8,663 nt of DNA from JAWLDB01 sp041686915 (GCA_041686915.1 JAWLDB010000111.1:1-8663); one strand, 5' to 3'; positions 1 through 6,230 are shown, counted from the stretch's first letter. The notes: a model not told the origin generated them from the letters alone. A program made the numbers and translations.

Positions 1-596
1 CGGTCACAGACTTGCTCCACTTCGTGCAGCAAGTGACTGCTCAGGAAGACAGTAGTTCCCTGGTTAGCTAGCTCACGCACCAACTCGCGTACCGCTTTCA
101 TGCCGCCTGGATCGAGGCCATTGGTTGGCTCATCTAGCACCAGCAGGGCCGGGCGGTGGATTAGGGCAGCCGCCAAGCCAAGTCTCTGCTTCATGCCTAA
201 CGAATAGGTTGAGAAGCGCCGGTCGGCAGCTTTCTCCAATCCCACCAAGTGCAAAGACTCATCAACGCGAGAACCTTTGTATAGCCGAGCGAGCTGTTTG
301 AGATTGTCCCGACCGGAAAGATAAGGCACGAAGCCTGGTGTCGCGAGCAGCGCGCCGACGCTCTGCAACGCTCCAGTTTGGCTGGGGGTGATACGTTGAC
401 CCATAATCGCGACTTCCCCCCTAGTAGGCCAGAGCAAACCTAAGGCCAGGTTGATGGCAGTGGACTTGCCCGCGCCATTCGGCCCCAAGAAGCCGAACAC
501 CTCACCTCGTAGCACGCTAAGATCCACGTTATTCAACGCCTGAACACTGCCGTAGTATTTGGTTAGGCCGCGGAACTCCAGGACTGTATCAGTCAT
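1..596 (-). CDS. ABC transporter ATP-binding protein, BcrA/CcmA-like (partial, 3' end outside window)
   Basis: This is the ATPase subunit of an ABC-2-type transporter; it would drive a separate membrane permease, perhaps for drug, peptide or lipid export. The reading frame is open for 198 codons from ATG at 594-596 to the window edge. Visible motifs are Walker A GPNGAGKS (residues 38-45), a Q-loop region near 80-99 ending PYLSGRDNL, signature YSLGMKQRLGLA (131-142), Walker B LLVLDEP (151-157, catalytic Glu156), D-loop GLD (160-162) and H-loop His188 in LSSH. Family members are usually about 230-310 residues, so the C-terminal part and probably the permease gene lie beyond position 1. The start is fixed by an AGGAGG eight bases upstream. 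It is divergent from the chemoreceptor gene. The YSLGM signature is typical of the BcrA/bacitracin and lantibiotic self-protection group, but the substrate cannot be read from the ATPase alone. Confidence 0.93.
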   Translation of the reverse strand, partial: MTDTVLEFRGLTKYYGSVQALNNVDLSVLRGEVFGFLGPNGAGKSTAINLALGLLWPTRGEVAIMGQRITPSQTGALQSVGALLATPGFVPYLSGRDNLKQLARLYKGSRVDESLHLVGLEKAADRRFSTYSLGMKQRLGLAAALIHRPALLVLDEPTNGLDPGGMKAVRELVRELANQGTTVFLSSHLLHEVEQVCD

Positions 597-604
597 CGAA
601 CTTC

Positions 605-610
605 CCTCCT
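605..610 (-). promoter_or_regulatory. Ribosome binding site of the BcrA-like ATPase gene
   Basis: Read on the minus strand this is AGGAGG, inside a longer AAAAAGGAGGG tract, eight bases before the ATG at 596. It is a full Shine-Dalgarno match and supports that start codon. Confidence 0.8.
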
Positions 611-823
611 TTTTCCATTCAGAAGTATTAACGCAGCATCGTGTGAATTGTCTGACAGGATTACCTACGTTCAAACCAAAGTGGGGCAGACGGGTCACGC
701 CGTGGAACAAACAGGTAATATCAGTTCCTCGTCTCTTCTCAGTTACCGAACACATGTTATTTCGTGAAGCGGAAGGACTTTGCCTATTATTGTCGAACTT
801 TGTCATGATTTAGTTAACAGCAT

Positions 824-829
824 GGGAGG
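824..829 (+). promoter_or_regulatory. Ribosome binding site of the chemoreceptor gene
   Basis: GGGAGG, followed by six bases and the ATG at 836. It supports the chosen start. Confidence 0.7.
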
Positions 830-835
830 AATTAC

Positions 836-2134
836 ATGAACCTGGTGACATCAAAGGCCACTCGGAGCTTACAGTTCAAACTCACTGCTGCAATTGTTAT
901 ACTCATTACCGTCCTCATGTCGCTAAGAGCAGGCATATTGGAAGTCGTGAGTAAGCGCGTTGACAATCCAACGGTGGTCAACCTGGCATCACTAGCGGTC
1001 TCAATACTGCTAGCCGCTTTTGCCGCCGGCATAATCATTCGGGTGTTTCTCAAGCGTCCGTTGTCATCACTCCAGCAACTGTCTCTGAAGCTTTCCCAAA
1101 ACGACCTCTCATACAGACTTCAGTTGTCTACTGGTGATGAGTTTGGGGTGCTGGCAGACTCCTTCAATGCGGCTCTTAACGAACTTAGTGCTTTGCTAAG
1201 CAACATCGCTGACCAATCGCAAGAGCTGGCTGCGACCTCTCAACAGGTCTCCGCATCTGCTGATGAGCTCACTTCAGCCAGCCAGCAAATCGAGCTTACC
1301 ATTCGGGACGTTGCTCAGGGTTCTGAAGGGCAAAGCCGGAATACTGTTAACATGAAAGATATTGTCAACGCTTTCGTGGATAGCACCATCCAGATCAAGG
1401 ACCGCATGGGAATGATGCACACAGCCTCCAGGCAAACCCTGCAATATGGTGCTGACGGCCAAACTGCTGTTGAGGAGACCGGCAAACAGATGGAGCGGAT
1501 GAGTGAATACATAGGCCAGGTGAGTGATCAGGTTAAAGCTCTTGAGCGCTCATCAGATCATGTTGGTAGTATCATAGAAACCATCACCGATATCGCTCGC
1601 CAGACCAACCTCCTGGCTCTTAATGCCGCAATAGAGGCAGCCAGGGCAGGCGAAGAGGGGCGAGGGTTTGCTGTGGTCGCGGAACAAGTGCGTCAGCTCA
1701 GTACTAAGACTGCCGATGCAGTAAACAGTGTCAGTGAGCTCATCCTTGAAATGACGGAAAGCACGCAAGAGGCACTTACGCGAATGAACAGGGTGGACAA
1801 GCTATCTGAGAACAATGCAAGAGTGATGGACCAATTGAAGCAAGTTTTCAGCAATATCATTAGTCATATGAGCCAGCTTGGCGAGAGTATAGACGATGTA
1901 TCAGATATGACTGCAGAAATCCAACTAAAAGGCAACGAGGCTAAAGCAGTTGTAAGTGAGATAGCAACCATTAGCGAAGAGGCAGCCACAGGTGCCGAGC
2001 AAATCACAGCTACCGTTGAGGAGCAAGTCGCCTCTACTCAAGACATTGCTGCAGCAGCTAGACACTTCGCCACCATGGCGGAGCGACTGAGTTCTTCACT
2101 TACTGCCTTCAAGCTAAAAGGCATGGAACAGTGA
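836..2134 (+). CDS. Methyl-accepting chemotaxis protein lacking a large extracellular sensor domain
   Basis: This is a chemoreceptor that would control CheA kinase through CheW at the inner face of the membrane. In order it shows a short basic N-terminus, TM1 at about 15-30, a loop of only about 19 residues, TM2 at about 50-70, a HAMP domain at about 70-122, and a long helical signalling domain at 123-432. The conserved hairpin tip is unmistakable: RQTNLLALNAAIEAARAG followed by EEGRGFAVVAEQVR (255-286). Likely methylation helices flank it, around 127-165 and 375-400 (EEAATGAEQ). At 432 residues it is shorter than the usual 500-660 because the ligand-binding domain between TM1 and TM2 is missing. 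GGGAGG at 824-829 sits well before the ATG. No convincing promoter was found in the 239-base gap upstream, and no che gene is in view. Family assignment is certain; the signal sensed is unknown. Confidence 0.96.
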   Translation: MNLVTSKATRSLQFKLTAAIVILITVLMSLRAGILEVVSKRVDNPTVVNLASLAVSILLAAFAAGIIIRVFLKRPLSSLQQLSLKLSQNDLSYRLQLSTGDEFGVLADSFNAALNELSALLSNIADQSQELAATSQQVSASADELTSASQQIELTIRDVAQGSEGQSRNTVNMKDIVNAFVDSTIQIKDRMGMMHTASRQTLQYGADGQTAVEETGKQMERMSEYIGQVSDQVKALERSSDHVGSIIETITDIARQTNLLALNAAIEAARAGEEGRGFAVVAEQVRQLSTKTADAVNSVSELILEMTESTQEALTRMNRVDKLSENNARVMDQLKQVFSNIISHMSQLGESIDDVSDMTAEIQLKGNEAKAVVSEIATISEEAATGAEQITATVEEQVASTQDIAAAARHFATMAERLSSSLTAFKLKGMEQ

Positions 2135-2141
2135 GAGCAAG

Positions 2142-2234
2142 TTGAGGCACGCCTTTGATCGCGACCAGCCCTATAAAGTTGAAGTGTTCAGTGGACAGTA
2201 TCGCTGTAAGATTTGTGTCATCAAGGTAAATTAA
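2142..2234 (+). CDS. Possible 30-codon ORF with a CxxC pair (doubtful)
   Basis: A reading frame starts at TTG 2142, eight bases after the chemoreceptor stop, and ends at TAA 2232-2234, four bases before the terminator hairpin. The peptide is hydrophilic and ends in QYRCKICVIKVN, a CxxC pair that could be half of a zinc site. An in-frame stop at 2115-2117 shows it is not a continuation of a longer upstream frame. The Shine-Dalgarno sequence is weak (GTGAGAGC) and the start codon is TTG. It could be a genuine microprotein co-transcribed with the chemoreceptor, the decayed tail of a lost zinc-ribbon gene, or chance. I do not recognise a family. Confidence 0.2.
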   Translation: MRHAFDRDQPYKVEVFSGQYRCKICVIKVN

Positions 2235-2238
2235 AAAC

Positions 2239-2278
2239 CAAAAGACGACACCTGGTATCATCCAGTTGCCGTCTTTTG
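2239..2278 (+). terminator. Intrinsic terminator, bidirectional, shared by convergent units
   Basis: The two arms AAAAGACGACACCTGG (2240-2255) and CCAGTTGCCGTCTTTT (2262-2277) pair over 14 of 16 positions around a six-base loop, with an extra C-G pair outside (2239/2278). On the plus strand the stem ends in TTTT and is followed by GCTTTCTT, fitting termination of the chemoreceptor transcript. On the minus strand it ends in TTTT followed by GGTTTTTAATTT, so it can also stop transcription arriving from the exporter operon. The A-run/T-run symmetry is what makes it usable in both directions. Confidence 0.8.
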
Positions 2279-2300
2279 CTTTCTTATATAGGAGCTGTTA

Positions 2301-2345
2301 GTGCGACAGCCCCCTCGTCATCAGGGACGGGTCGCACAACCCGTC
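2301..2345. repeat. Two overlapping, mutually exclusive hairpins
   Basis: GTGCGAC (2301-2307) is the exact reverse complement of GTCGCAC (2331-2337), with CCCT/AGGG (2312-2315/2323-2326) able to pair inside. GACGGGT (2326-2332) is the exact reverse complement of ACCCGTC (2339-2345). The two stems share 2331-2332, and the inner pairing also shares 2326, so both cannot form at once. Confidence 0.5.
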
Positions 2346-2366
2346 TCACAGACACGGGCTTGGGTG

Positions 2367-2387
2367 ACGACCCCTACTTGGGGGCGT
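2367..2387. repeat. Small hairpin with CCCC/GGGG stem
   Basis: ACG plus CCCC (2367-2374) can pair with GGGG plus CGT (2380-2387) across a TACTT loop, with a single A-G mismatch (2370/2384) in the stem. Confidence 0.4.
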
Positions 2388-2428
2388 GGTTTGTGCGTAC
2401 ACCTTGGGCAGGTTATGTGGGTCGGGGT

Positions 2429-2448
2429 AGACGCGGCATGCCACGTCT
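2429..2448. repeat. Palindrome around GGCATGCC, copy 1
   Basis: A 20-bp inverted repeat centred on GGCATGCC with one mismatched pair (C2434/A2443). It is the same sequence as the palindrome at 2604-2627, but the left arm lacks two bases (GTAGACG where the full form would be GTAGAGACG). It is followed by TCTACGT, as in the second copy. Confidence 0.65.
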
Positions 2449-2471
2449 CTACGTTAGGGGAACGTAGTCGG

Positions 2472-2497
2472 TAGGGGTTGAACTGCATTCAACCCTA
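2472..2497. repeat. Hairpin with GGGTTGAA/TTCAACCC arms
   Basis: GGGTTGAA (2475-2482) pairs exactly with TTCAACCC (2488-2495) around the five-base loop CTGCA. TA (2472-2473) and TA (2496-2497) extend the stem past one bulged G. Its outer edges (GTAGGGG ... CCCTAG) resemble the GTAG...CTAC edges of its neighbours. Confidence 0.6.
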
Positions 2498-2501
2498 GGC
2501 C

Positions 2502-2527
2502 GTGGAGACACAGCATGCTGTGTCCAC
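2502..2527. repeat. Palindrome around AGCATGCT
   Basis: GACACAGC (2507-2514) and ATGCTGTGTC (2515-2524) form a perfect inner palindrome centred between 2515 and 2516. The outer GTG (2502-2504) pairs with CAC (2525-2527) past a two-base bulge (2505-2506) in the left arm, the mirror of the two-base defect in the copy at 2429. Confidence 0.6.
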
Positions 2528-2531
2528 CGTG

Positions 2532-2550
2532 GGCAGAATGAAATTCTGCC
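2532..2550. repeat. Hairpin with GGCAGAAT/ATTCTGCC arms
   Basis: GGCAGAAT (2532-2539) and ATTCTGCC (2543-2550) are exact reverse complements around a three-base GAA loop. TCTAC follows immediately, as it does after the GGCATGCC palindromes. Confidence 0.65.
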
Positions 2551-2603
2551 TCTACAGCGTGGGCGGGTTTTGTGGGTTAGGATTGAAACGAGTGGGTAAA
2601 TCG

Positions 2604-2627
2604 AGAGACGCGGCATGCCGCGTCTCT
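2604..2627. repeat. Perfect 24-bp palindrome around GGCATGCC, copy 2
   Basis: A perfect inverted repeat with no loop: AGAGACGCGGCA (2604-2615) is the exact reverse complement of TGCCGCGTCTCT (2616-2627). ACGT follows, as in copy 1. It lies 17 bases past the exporter stop codon but has no T-run on either strand, so it is a repeat element rather than an ordinary intrinsic terminator. Confidence 0.75.
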
Positions 2628-2644
2628 ACGTGTTTGTGGAGGTA

Positions 2645-4456
2645 TTAGTTATTGTTGCTCCCGGCGCTTTGCAGCTGCCGGAGTGCTTCCTTGGTCTGGT
2701 CGCTGTCGGCGTGATCGCCGTGCCAGAGCAGGCGCATCTCCTCGCAGCGGGGCAGCAGCTCGTCAAGCTTGCCTTCGTCAATCACTGCGCCGTCCTTGAG
2801 GACGATGATGTGATCGGCCCGGCGCAGAGCTGCGCGGCGGTGGGAGACCACCAGGCAAGTAGCGCTCTGCTTCGAGAAGACTCGCTCCCACATCAGCCGC
2901 TCGGTTTCAACGTCGAGGGCTGAGGACAAGTCGTCAAAGATCATCAGGTCTGCGTTGCGGGCGAACATGCGAGCTGCTGCCACGCGCTGCACTTGACCAC
3001 CGGAGAGCTTCACTCCGCGGCTACCGACCATGGTGTCGAGGCCCTGTTCGAGCTGTTGCAGGTCAGGCTCCAGCACTGCAGTGTGGACGGCGCTCTGCAC
3101 ATCGATGCGCTCTTCAGTCTGGCCCAGGAGGATGTTGCCCTTCACCGTGTCGCTAAACAACATCGGTATTTGCGAGGTGAAGGCTGCTCTCGGGGGTATA
3201 AGGAAGCTACCCGGGTCAGTCACAGGCTGATCGTTCCAGTAGAGCTCGCCCGAGTCTTTCTGCACCAGACCCAAAATGGCACGGAGCAAAGTCGTCTTGC
3301 CTGCACCGATGCGCCCGGTGACTACTACGAACTCACCCTGCCGAATGCGCAGGCTGATATCGCTGATGCCCTTCTCGCTGCCGGGATAGTGGAATGACAG
3401 CTTGTTTACTACCAGCTCCCGCAAGCCTTCCGGGTCATTAGCTGTTGGCTCTACGTCCGGCAGTACTCCGTCCAAATGGAGCGGAGTGTGCTCCACCAGG
3501 TCCTGATGGGTGCTGCCGGGCAGGATCTCTAGCATACGGTCGAAGGCGACAGTCATCTGCTTGAACCTGGCCAAGAAGTAGCCAAAGAACTCGGAAGCGC
3601 CGGTTACCCAGTCGAGGTAATAGACGAAGAGCGCAAAGTCGCCGACGGAGAAAGCCCCCTGCTGCATAGCCTGGCTGGCCAGAATAAGGATGAAGCCGGT
3701 GCCGACCCAAACGGTATTGCTGCTAAAGGAATCAAGCAGCAGATTGAAGGCTCTGTCTTTTAGAATCAGCTTGCGACGTTGGTCGTTCAGTTGCCTCAGG
3801 TGCTTGATAGTGTTCTTTTCAGCCCGGGCTACCTGCACGGCCTGCACCGAGCCAAACACTTCGCCGATGAAACCGGTCACCTGGGTGCTGGCATCGCGGG
3901 CAGCCTGGCGGTAAGCCTCTATCTTATGGGTGGCTTGGGTGAAGATAATCACCACCACTACCAGGGGCAAGAAGACAAACAATGTGATGCGCGGGCTGAT
4001 GCCGACCATGACGAATACGGCCACGATGCAGAAGGCAATGGTGCCTAGCATATCGACAGTCCAGGAGATGATGTCCTCGGCGGCTTCCGCGTCTTCCCGG
4101 AAGTAGCTGACAGCTTCGCCTGGAGAACAGGGAATGGACTGGGCACCCGGGCGCCGGAGAATCCCCTGCAGCATGTTGTTGCGCAGCAGCGCGCTCATGG
4201 TGAAGCGGTGCCGGGAATCGGTTAAGGCACCAAGCACTATGCAGGAGATGCGGGCTAGCGCCGCCCCCACCAGCATGGCAATAATAGTCCAGATGTTGAG
4301 ACCAGCAGCTTCACCTGTCAGGGAGTTGAAGAACGCCCTGGTGATGAGGCCGGTCAGCACCGGGATGGTATGGATCGAGGTCCAGACTAAAGCGTTCATT
4401 ATGTACAGCCATGGGCGGTACTTGATCATCCGCCAGATTAACTTGGCAGTTCTCAT
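2645..4456 (-). CDS. Heterodimeric ABC exporter, subunit with degenerate Walker B (permease/ATP-binding half-transporter)
   Basis: A 603-residue half-transporter of the multidrug exporter type (MdlB/BmrCD-like), with a membrane domain at about 1-305 (helices near 16-38, 54-77, 133-153, 155-174, 250-263 and 270-290) and an ATPase domain at about 347-575. Motifs are Walker A GRIGAGKTT (381-389), Q-loop Gln429, a canonical signature LSGGQ (484-488), Walker B LMIFDD (504-509) and H-loop His539. The catalytic glutamate after Walker B is replaced by Asp509, the usual mark of the degenerate site in heterodimeric exporters. A long linker (about 311-346) joins the two domains. It is the second gene of the operon: its ATG overlaps the upstream stop as ATGA, and AAGGAG at 4465-4470 lies inside the upstream gene, implying translational coupling. 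Substrate unknown; drug or lipid export is an inference from family. Confidence 0.95.
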   Translation of the reverse strand: MRTAKLIWRMIKYRPWLYIMNALVWTSIHTIPVLTGLITRAFFNSLTGEAAGLNIWTIIAMLVGAALARISCIVLGALTDSRHRFTMSALLRNNMLQGILRRPGAQSIPCSPGEAVSYFREDAEAAEDIISWTVDMLGTIAFCIVAVFVMVGISPRITLFVFLPLVVVVIIFTQATHKIEAYRQAARDASTQVTGFIGEVFGSVQAVQVARAEKNTIKHLRQLNDQRRKLILKDRAFNLLLDSFSSNTVWVGTGFILILASQAMQQGAFSVGDFALFVYYLDWVTGASEFFGYFLARFKQMTVAFDRMLEILPGSTHQDLVEHTPLHLDGVLPDVEPTANDPEGLRELVVNKLSFHYPGSEKGISDISLRIRQGEFVVVTGRIGAGKTTLLRAILGLVQKDSGELYWNDQPVTDPGSFLIPPRAAFTSQIPMLFSDTVKGNILLGQTEERIDVQSAVHTAVLEPDLQQLEQGLDTMVGSRGVKLSGGQVQRVAAARMFARNADLMIFDDLSSALDVETERLMWERVFSKQSATCLVVSHRRAALRRADHIIVLKDGAVIDEGKLDELLPRCEEMRLLWHGDHADSDQTKEALRQLQSAGSNNN

Positions 4457-6198
4457 GCTAACAACTCCTTAAGTCCGGTCTGCAGCAGGCTGCTGAAACG
4501 CGAACCAGGGTTTTTGAGTAGCTCGAGCCGCGGGCCGTGCTCGACAATGCTGCCCTGCTCGAGGATGAGGATATCGTCGGCGCGTTCCACCGTATCGAGA
4601 CGATGGGCAATAATCACGCCGGTGCGGTTTTCGAGCAGCTTGGTGATCGCCCGCTCAATCAGCTGTTCGGTAGCCGGATCGAGCCGCGAGGAAGCTTCGT
4701 CCAGGATGACCACTGAGGGGTCGACCAGGAAGCAGCGGGCAAAGGCCAGCAGCTGCGCTTCCCCGGCGGAGAAACTGGTGCCTCCCGAGTTGAGCACTGT
4801 ATCAAGGCCCCCTGGTAGAGAACGCAGCCAGTTGCCGAGGCCAAGGTCTTCTAGCACCGCGGCAATCTGCTCATCTGGAACTTCGGGGTTGAAGAAGGTC
4901 AGGTTATTCCGCACAGAAGCTTGGAACAGCTGTACGTCCTGGGTAACCAGGGTAATTTTCTGCCGCAAGTAATTTAGCTCGGTATCGCGAGCGTCCACTC
5001 CACCGAGTCTCAGTGCACCAGTGGTCGGATCATACAGACGCAGTAGTAACCTGGCCAGAGTAGTCTTGCCGCTGCCGGTGCGGCCGAGCAGGCCAAGCAC
5101 CTTGCCAGGCTGCAGGCTGAATGTTACGCCCTTTAGCACAGTGTCGTCATCCTCGTAGCCGAAGGTGACGTCGGCAAACTCAACCGACAGCGGGCCGACA
5201 GGCAGTACGGCACCTGCGCCATCCTGCACCTTGCTCTCCAGCTGCAACAGGCCGCTCAGGCGGGTGATGCTGGCACTGGCGCGCTGCAGTTCCTGCATCT
5301 GGGTGCGGATCTGCTCGATGGGCCGACGCAAGAGCTCGGTGTAGTTAACGATTAGGTAGACCGTGCCGATGGTGATACCCTGGGTGCGCCAGAGATACCA
5401 ACAGAGCCCGAAGGCAATGGCGTTACCTAGCGTGAAGGTGGCGATCGTGGCGCTCCACATGGTGATGCCGGCCAGATAAGCCTTGCGCACGACTGGCAGC
5501 CACTCGCGCAGTCGGGAATAGAAGCGGTGCATGACGTAACCCACGGCGCCGTTGGCCTTAATATCTTCGGTACCGGAGAGGTGCTCGCCTAAGAAACCAA
5601 AGAACATGCCGCTGTTTTGACGTTCCGCCGTCCAGTAAGGGACAGCTATGTTGCGGAGGTAAGTAAGCACTACCACCGAGAGGATAGCAAAGAAGCTGAG
5701 GCCGATGCCGACCAGGATGTTCTCGCGGAACAGCATGATCATTACGCCAAGCAGCAGGATCACGTTGGACATGATGCCGACCACCATCTGAGAGAAGAAG
5801 TTGGACAGCTTGGTGATGTCTCCATCCAGCCGTTCGATCATCTCGCCAGGGGTATGGCTCTTATGAAAAGACATATCCAAGGAAATGCAATGGGTAGCCA
5901 GGTCATTACGCAGCAGATTGGTGGCCGTCCACCCCACGTCCTCGCTGACATAACGGGAGTAGGCGATCAGGCCCTGGGTGATGACAGCTACCACCATAAA
6001 CAGGATGGCGGTCGCCACCAGATTGGCACCCGGACGGTTGCCCATGGCAGCATCAATGAACACCCTCAGAATCTGCGGCTTGGCCAATTGCATGCCGAGG
6101 CTCACGAAGATGAGGAAGGCCAAGAAAGCCGCCCGCTTCCACTGGGGTCGCAGGTATTTGCTAAGTAATTGCAGGTATTGTTTCAAGGGTATGTTCAT
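4453..6198 (-). CDS. Heterodimeric ABC exporter, subunit with degenerate signature motif (permease/ATP-binding half-transporter)
   Basis: First gene of the exporter operon, 581 residues from ATG 6196-6198. The membrane domain spans about 1-310 (helices near 21-38, 60-80, 137-157, 160-180 and 243-290) and the ATPase domain about 337-575. Motifs are Walker A GRTGSGKTT (372-380), Q-loop Gln420, signature FSAGEAQ (476-482) in place of LSGGQ, Walker B VVILDE (496-501) with catalytic Glu501, and H-loop His532. It therefore supplies the catalytic Walker B while its partner supplies the canonical signature. An in-frame GTG at 6205-6207 would add three residues. I prefer the ATG because GGAG at 6207-6210 is eight bases upstream of it, whereas the Shine-Dalgarno candidate for the GTG lies across the predicted transcription start. 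The substrate is not evident. Confidence 0.94.
   Translation of the reverse strand: MNIPLKQYLQLLSKYLRPQWKRAAFLAFLIFVSLGMQLAKPQILRVFIDAAMGNRPGANLVATAILFMVVAVITQGLIAYSRYVSEDVGWTATNLLRNDLATHCISLDMSFHKSHTPGEMIERLDGDITKLSNFFSQMVVGIMSNVILLLGVMIMLFRENILVGIGLSFFAILSVVVLTYLRNIAVPYWTAERQNSGMFFGFLGEHLSGTEDIKANGAVGYVMHRFYSRLREWLPVVRKAYLAGITMWSATIATFTLGNAIAFGLCWYLWRTQGITIGTVYLIVNYTELLRRPIEQIRTQMQELQRASASITRLSGLLQLESKVQDGAGAVLPVGPLSVEFADVTFGYEDDDTVLKGVTFSLQPGKVLGLLGRTGSGKTTLARLLLRLYDPTTGALRLGGVDARDTELNYLRQKITLVTQDVQLFQASVRNNLTFFNPEVPDEQIAAVLEDLGLGNWLRSLPGGLDTVLNSGGTSFSAGEAQLLAFARCFLVDPSVVILDEASSRLDPATEQLIERAITKLLENRTGVIIAHRLDTVERADDILILEQGSIVEHGPRLELLKNPGSRFSSLLQTGLKELLA
4465..4470 (-). promoter_or_regulatory. 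Internal ribosome binding site for the second exporter gene
   Basis: AAGGAG on the minus strand, eight bases before the ATG at 4456 and within the last codons of the upstream exporter gene. With the four-base ATGA overlap it indicates coupled translation of the two subunits. Confidence 0.75.
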
Positions 6199-6206
6199 GG
6201 CTATCA

Positions 6207-6210
6207 CTCC
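6207..6210 (-). promoter_or_regulatory. Ribosome binding site deciding the start of the first exporter gene
   Basis: GGAG on the minus strand, eight bases before ATG 6198. The competing AGAGGT at 6216-6221 would serve GTG 6207, but it overlaps the expected transcription start near 6218. Confidence 0.55.
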
Positions 6211-6224
6211 AATCTACCTCTTGG

Positions 6225-6230
6225 ATTATA
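6225..6230 (-). promoter_or_regulatory. Promoter -10 element of the exporter operon
   Basis: A perfect TATAAT on the minus strand. Transcription would start near 6218, giving a leader of about 20 bases before ATG 6198. At 16-18 bases upstream there is no sequence close to TTGACA (17-base spacing gives TGCGCC), so the promoter may depend on an activator. Confidence 0.6.

Larger units (their letters stand above)
2135..2644. other. Convergent intergenic region rich in hairpins
   Basis: This 510-base stretch separates the 3' ends of the chemoreceptor gene and the exporter operon. Its first hundred bases hold a doubtful 30-codon ORF, then comes the bidirectional terminator. From 2301 to 2627 almost every 20-40 bases form an inverted repeat. 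The longer open frames running through it cross these palindromes and have no ribosome binding site or family-like protein, so I do not call them genes. No tRNA, CRISPR array or transposase is seen. Confidence 0.75.

Noticed and set aside
785..790. TATTAT as a -10 element for the chemoreceptor gene
   Set aside because: No -35-like sequence at 16-18 bases upstream and no sigma-D-type motif; one near-match hexamer in an AT-rich stretch is not enough.
559..813. 84-codon open frame on the plus strand in the divergent gap
   Set aside because: It overlaps the start of the ABC ATPase gene on the other strand, lacks a ribosome binding site, and its composition is not protein-like.
2213..2467. 84-codon open frame on the plus strand through the hairpin cluster
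   Set aside because: It runs across the terminator and several palindromes, has no ribosome binding site, and the protein is low-complexity with no family resemblance.
2579..2590. AGGATTGAAACG resembles the 3' end of many CRISPR repeats
   Set aside because: It occurs once, with no second copy at spacer distance and no cas gene in the window.
2604..2627. Perfect palindrome as the exporter terminator
   Set aside because: Neither strand has a T-run after the stem, and the same palindrome recurs at 2429-2448, so a repeat element explains it better.
5617..6168. 183-codon frame on the plus strand opposite the exporter gene
   Set aside because: It is a shadow of the exporter gene, with a His/Asp/Gln-rich composition typical of antisense frames and no ribosome binding site.
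6205..6207. GTG as the start codon of the first exporter gene
   Set aside because: Its only ribosome binding site candidate (6216-6221) lies across the expected transcription start, whereas ATG 6198 has GGAG at good spacing; the difference is three residues.
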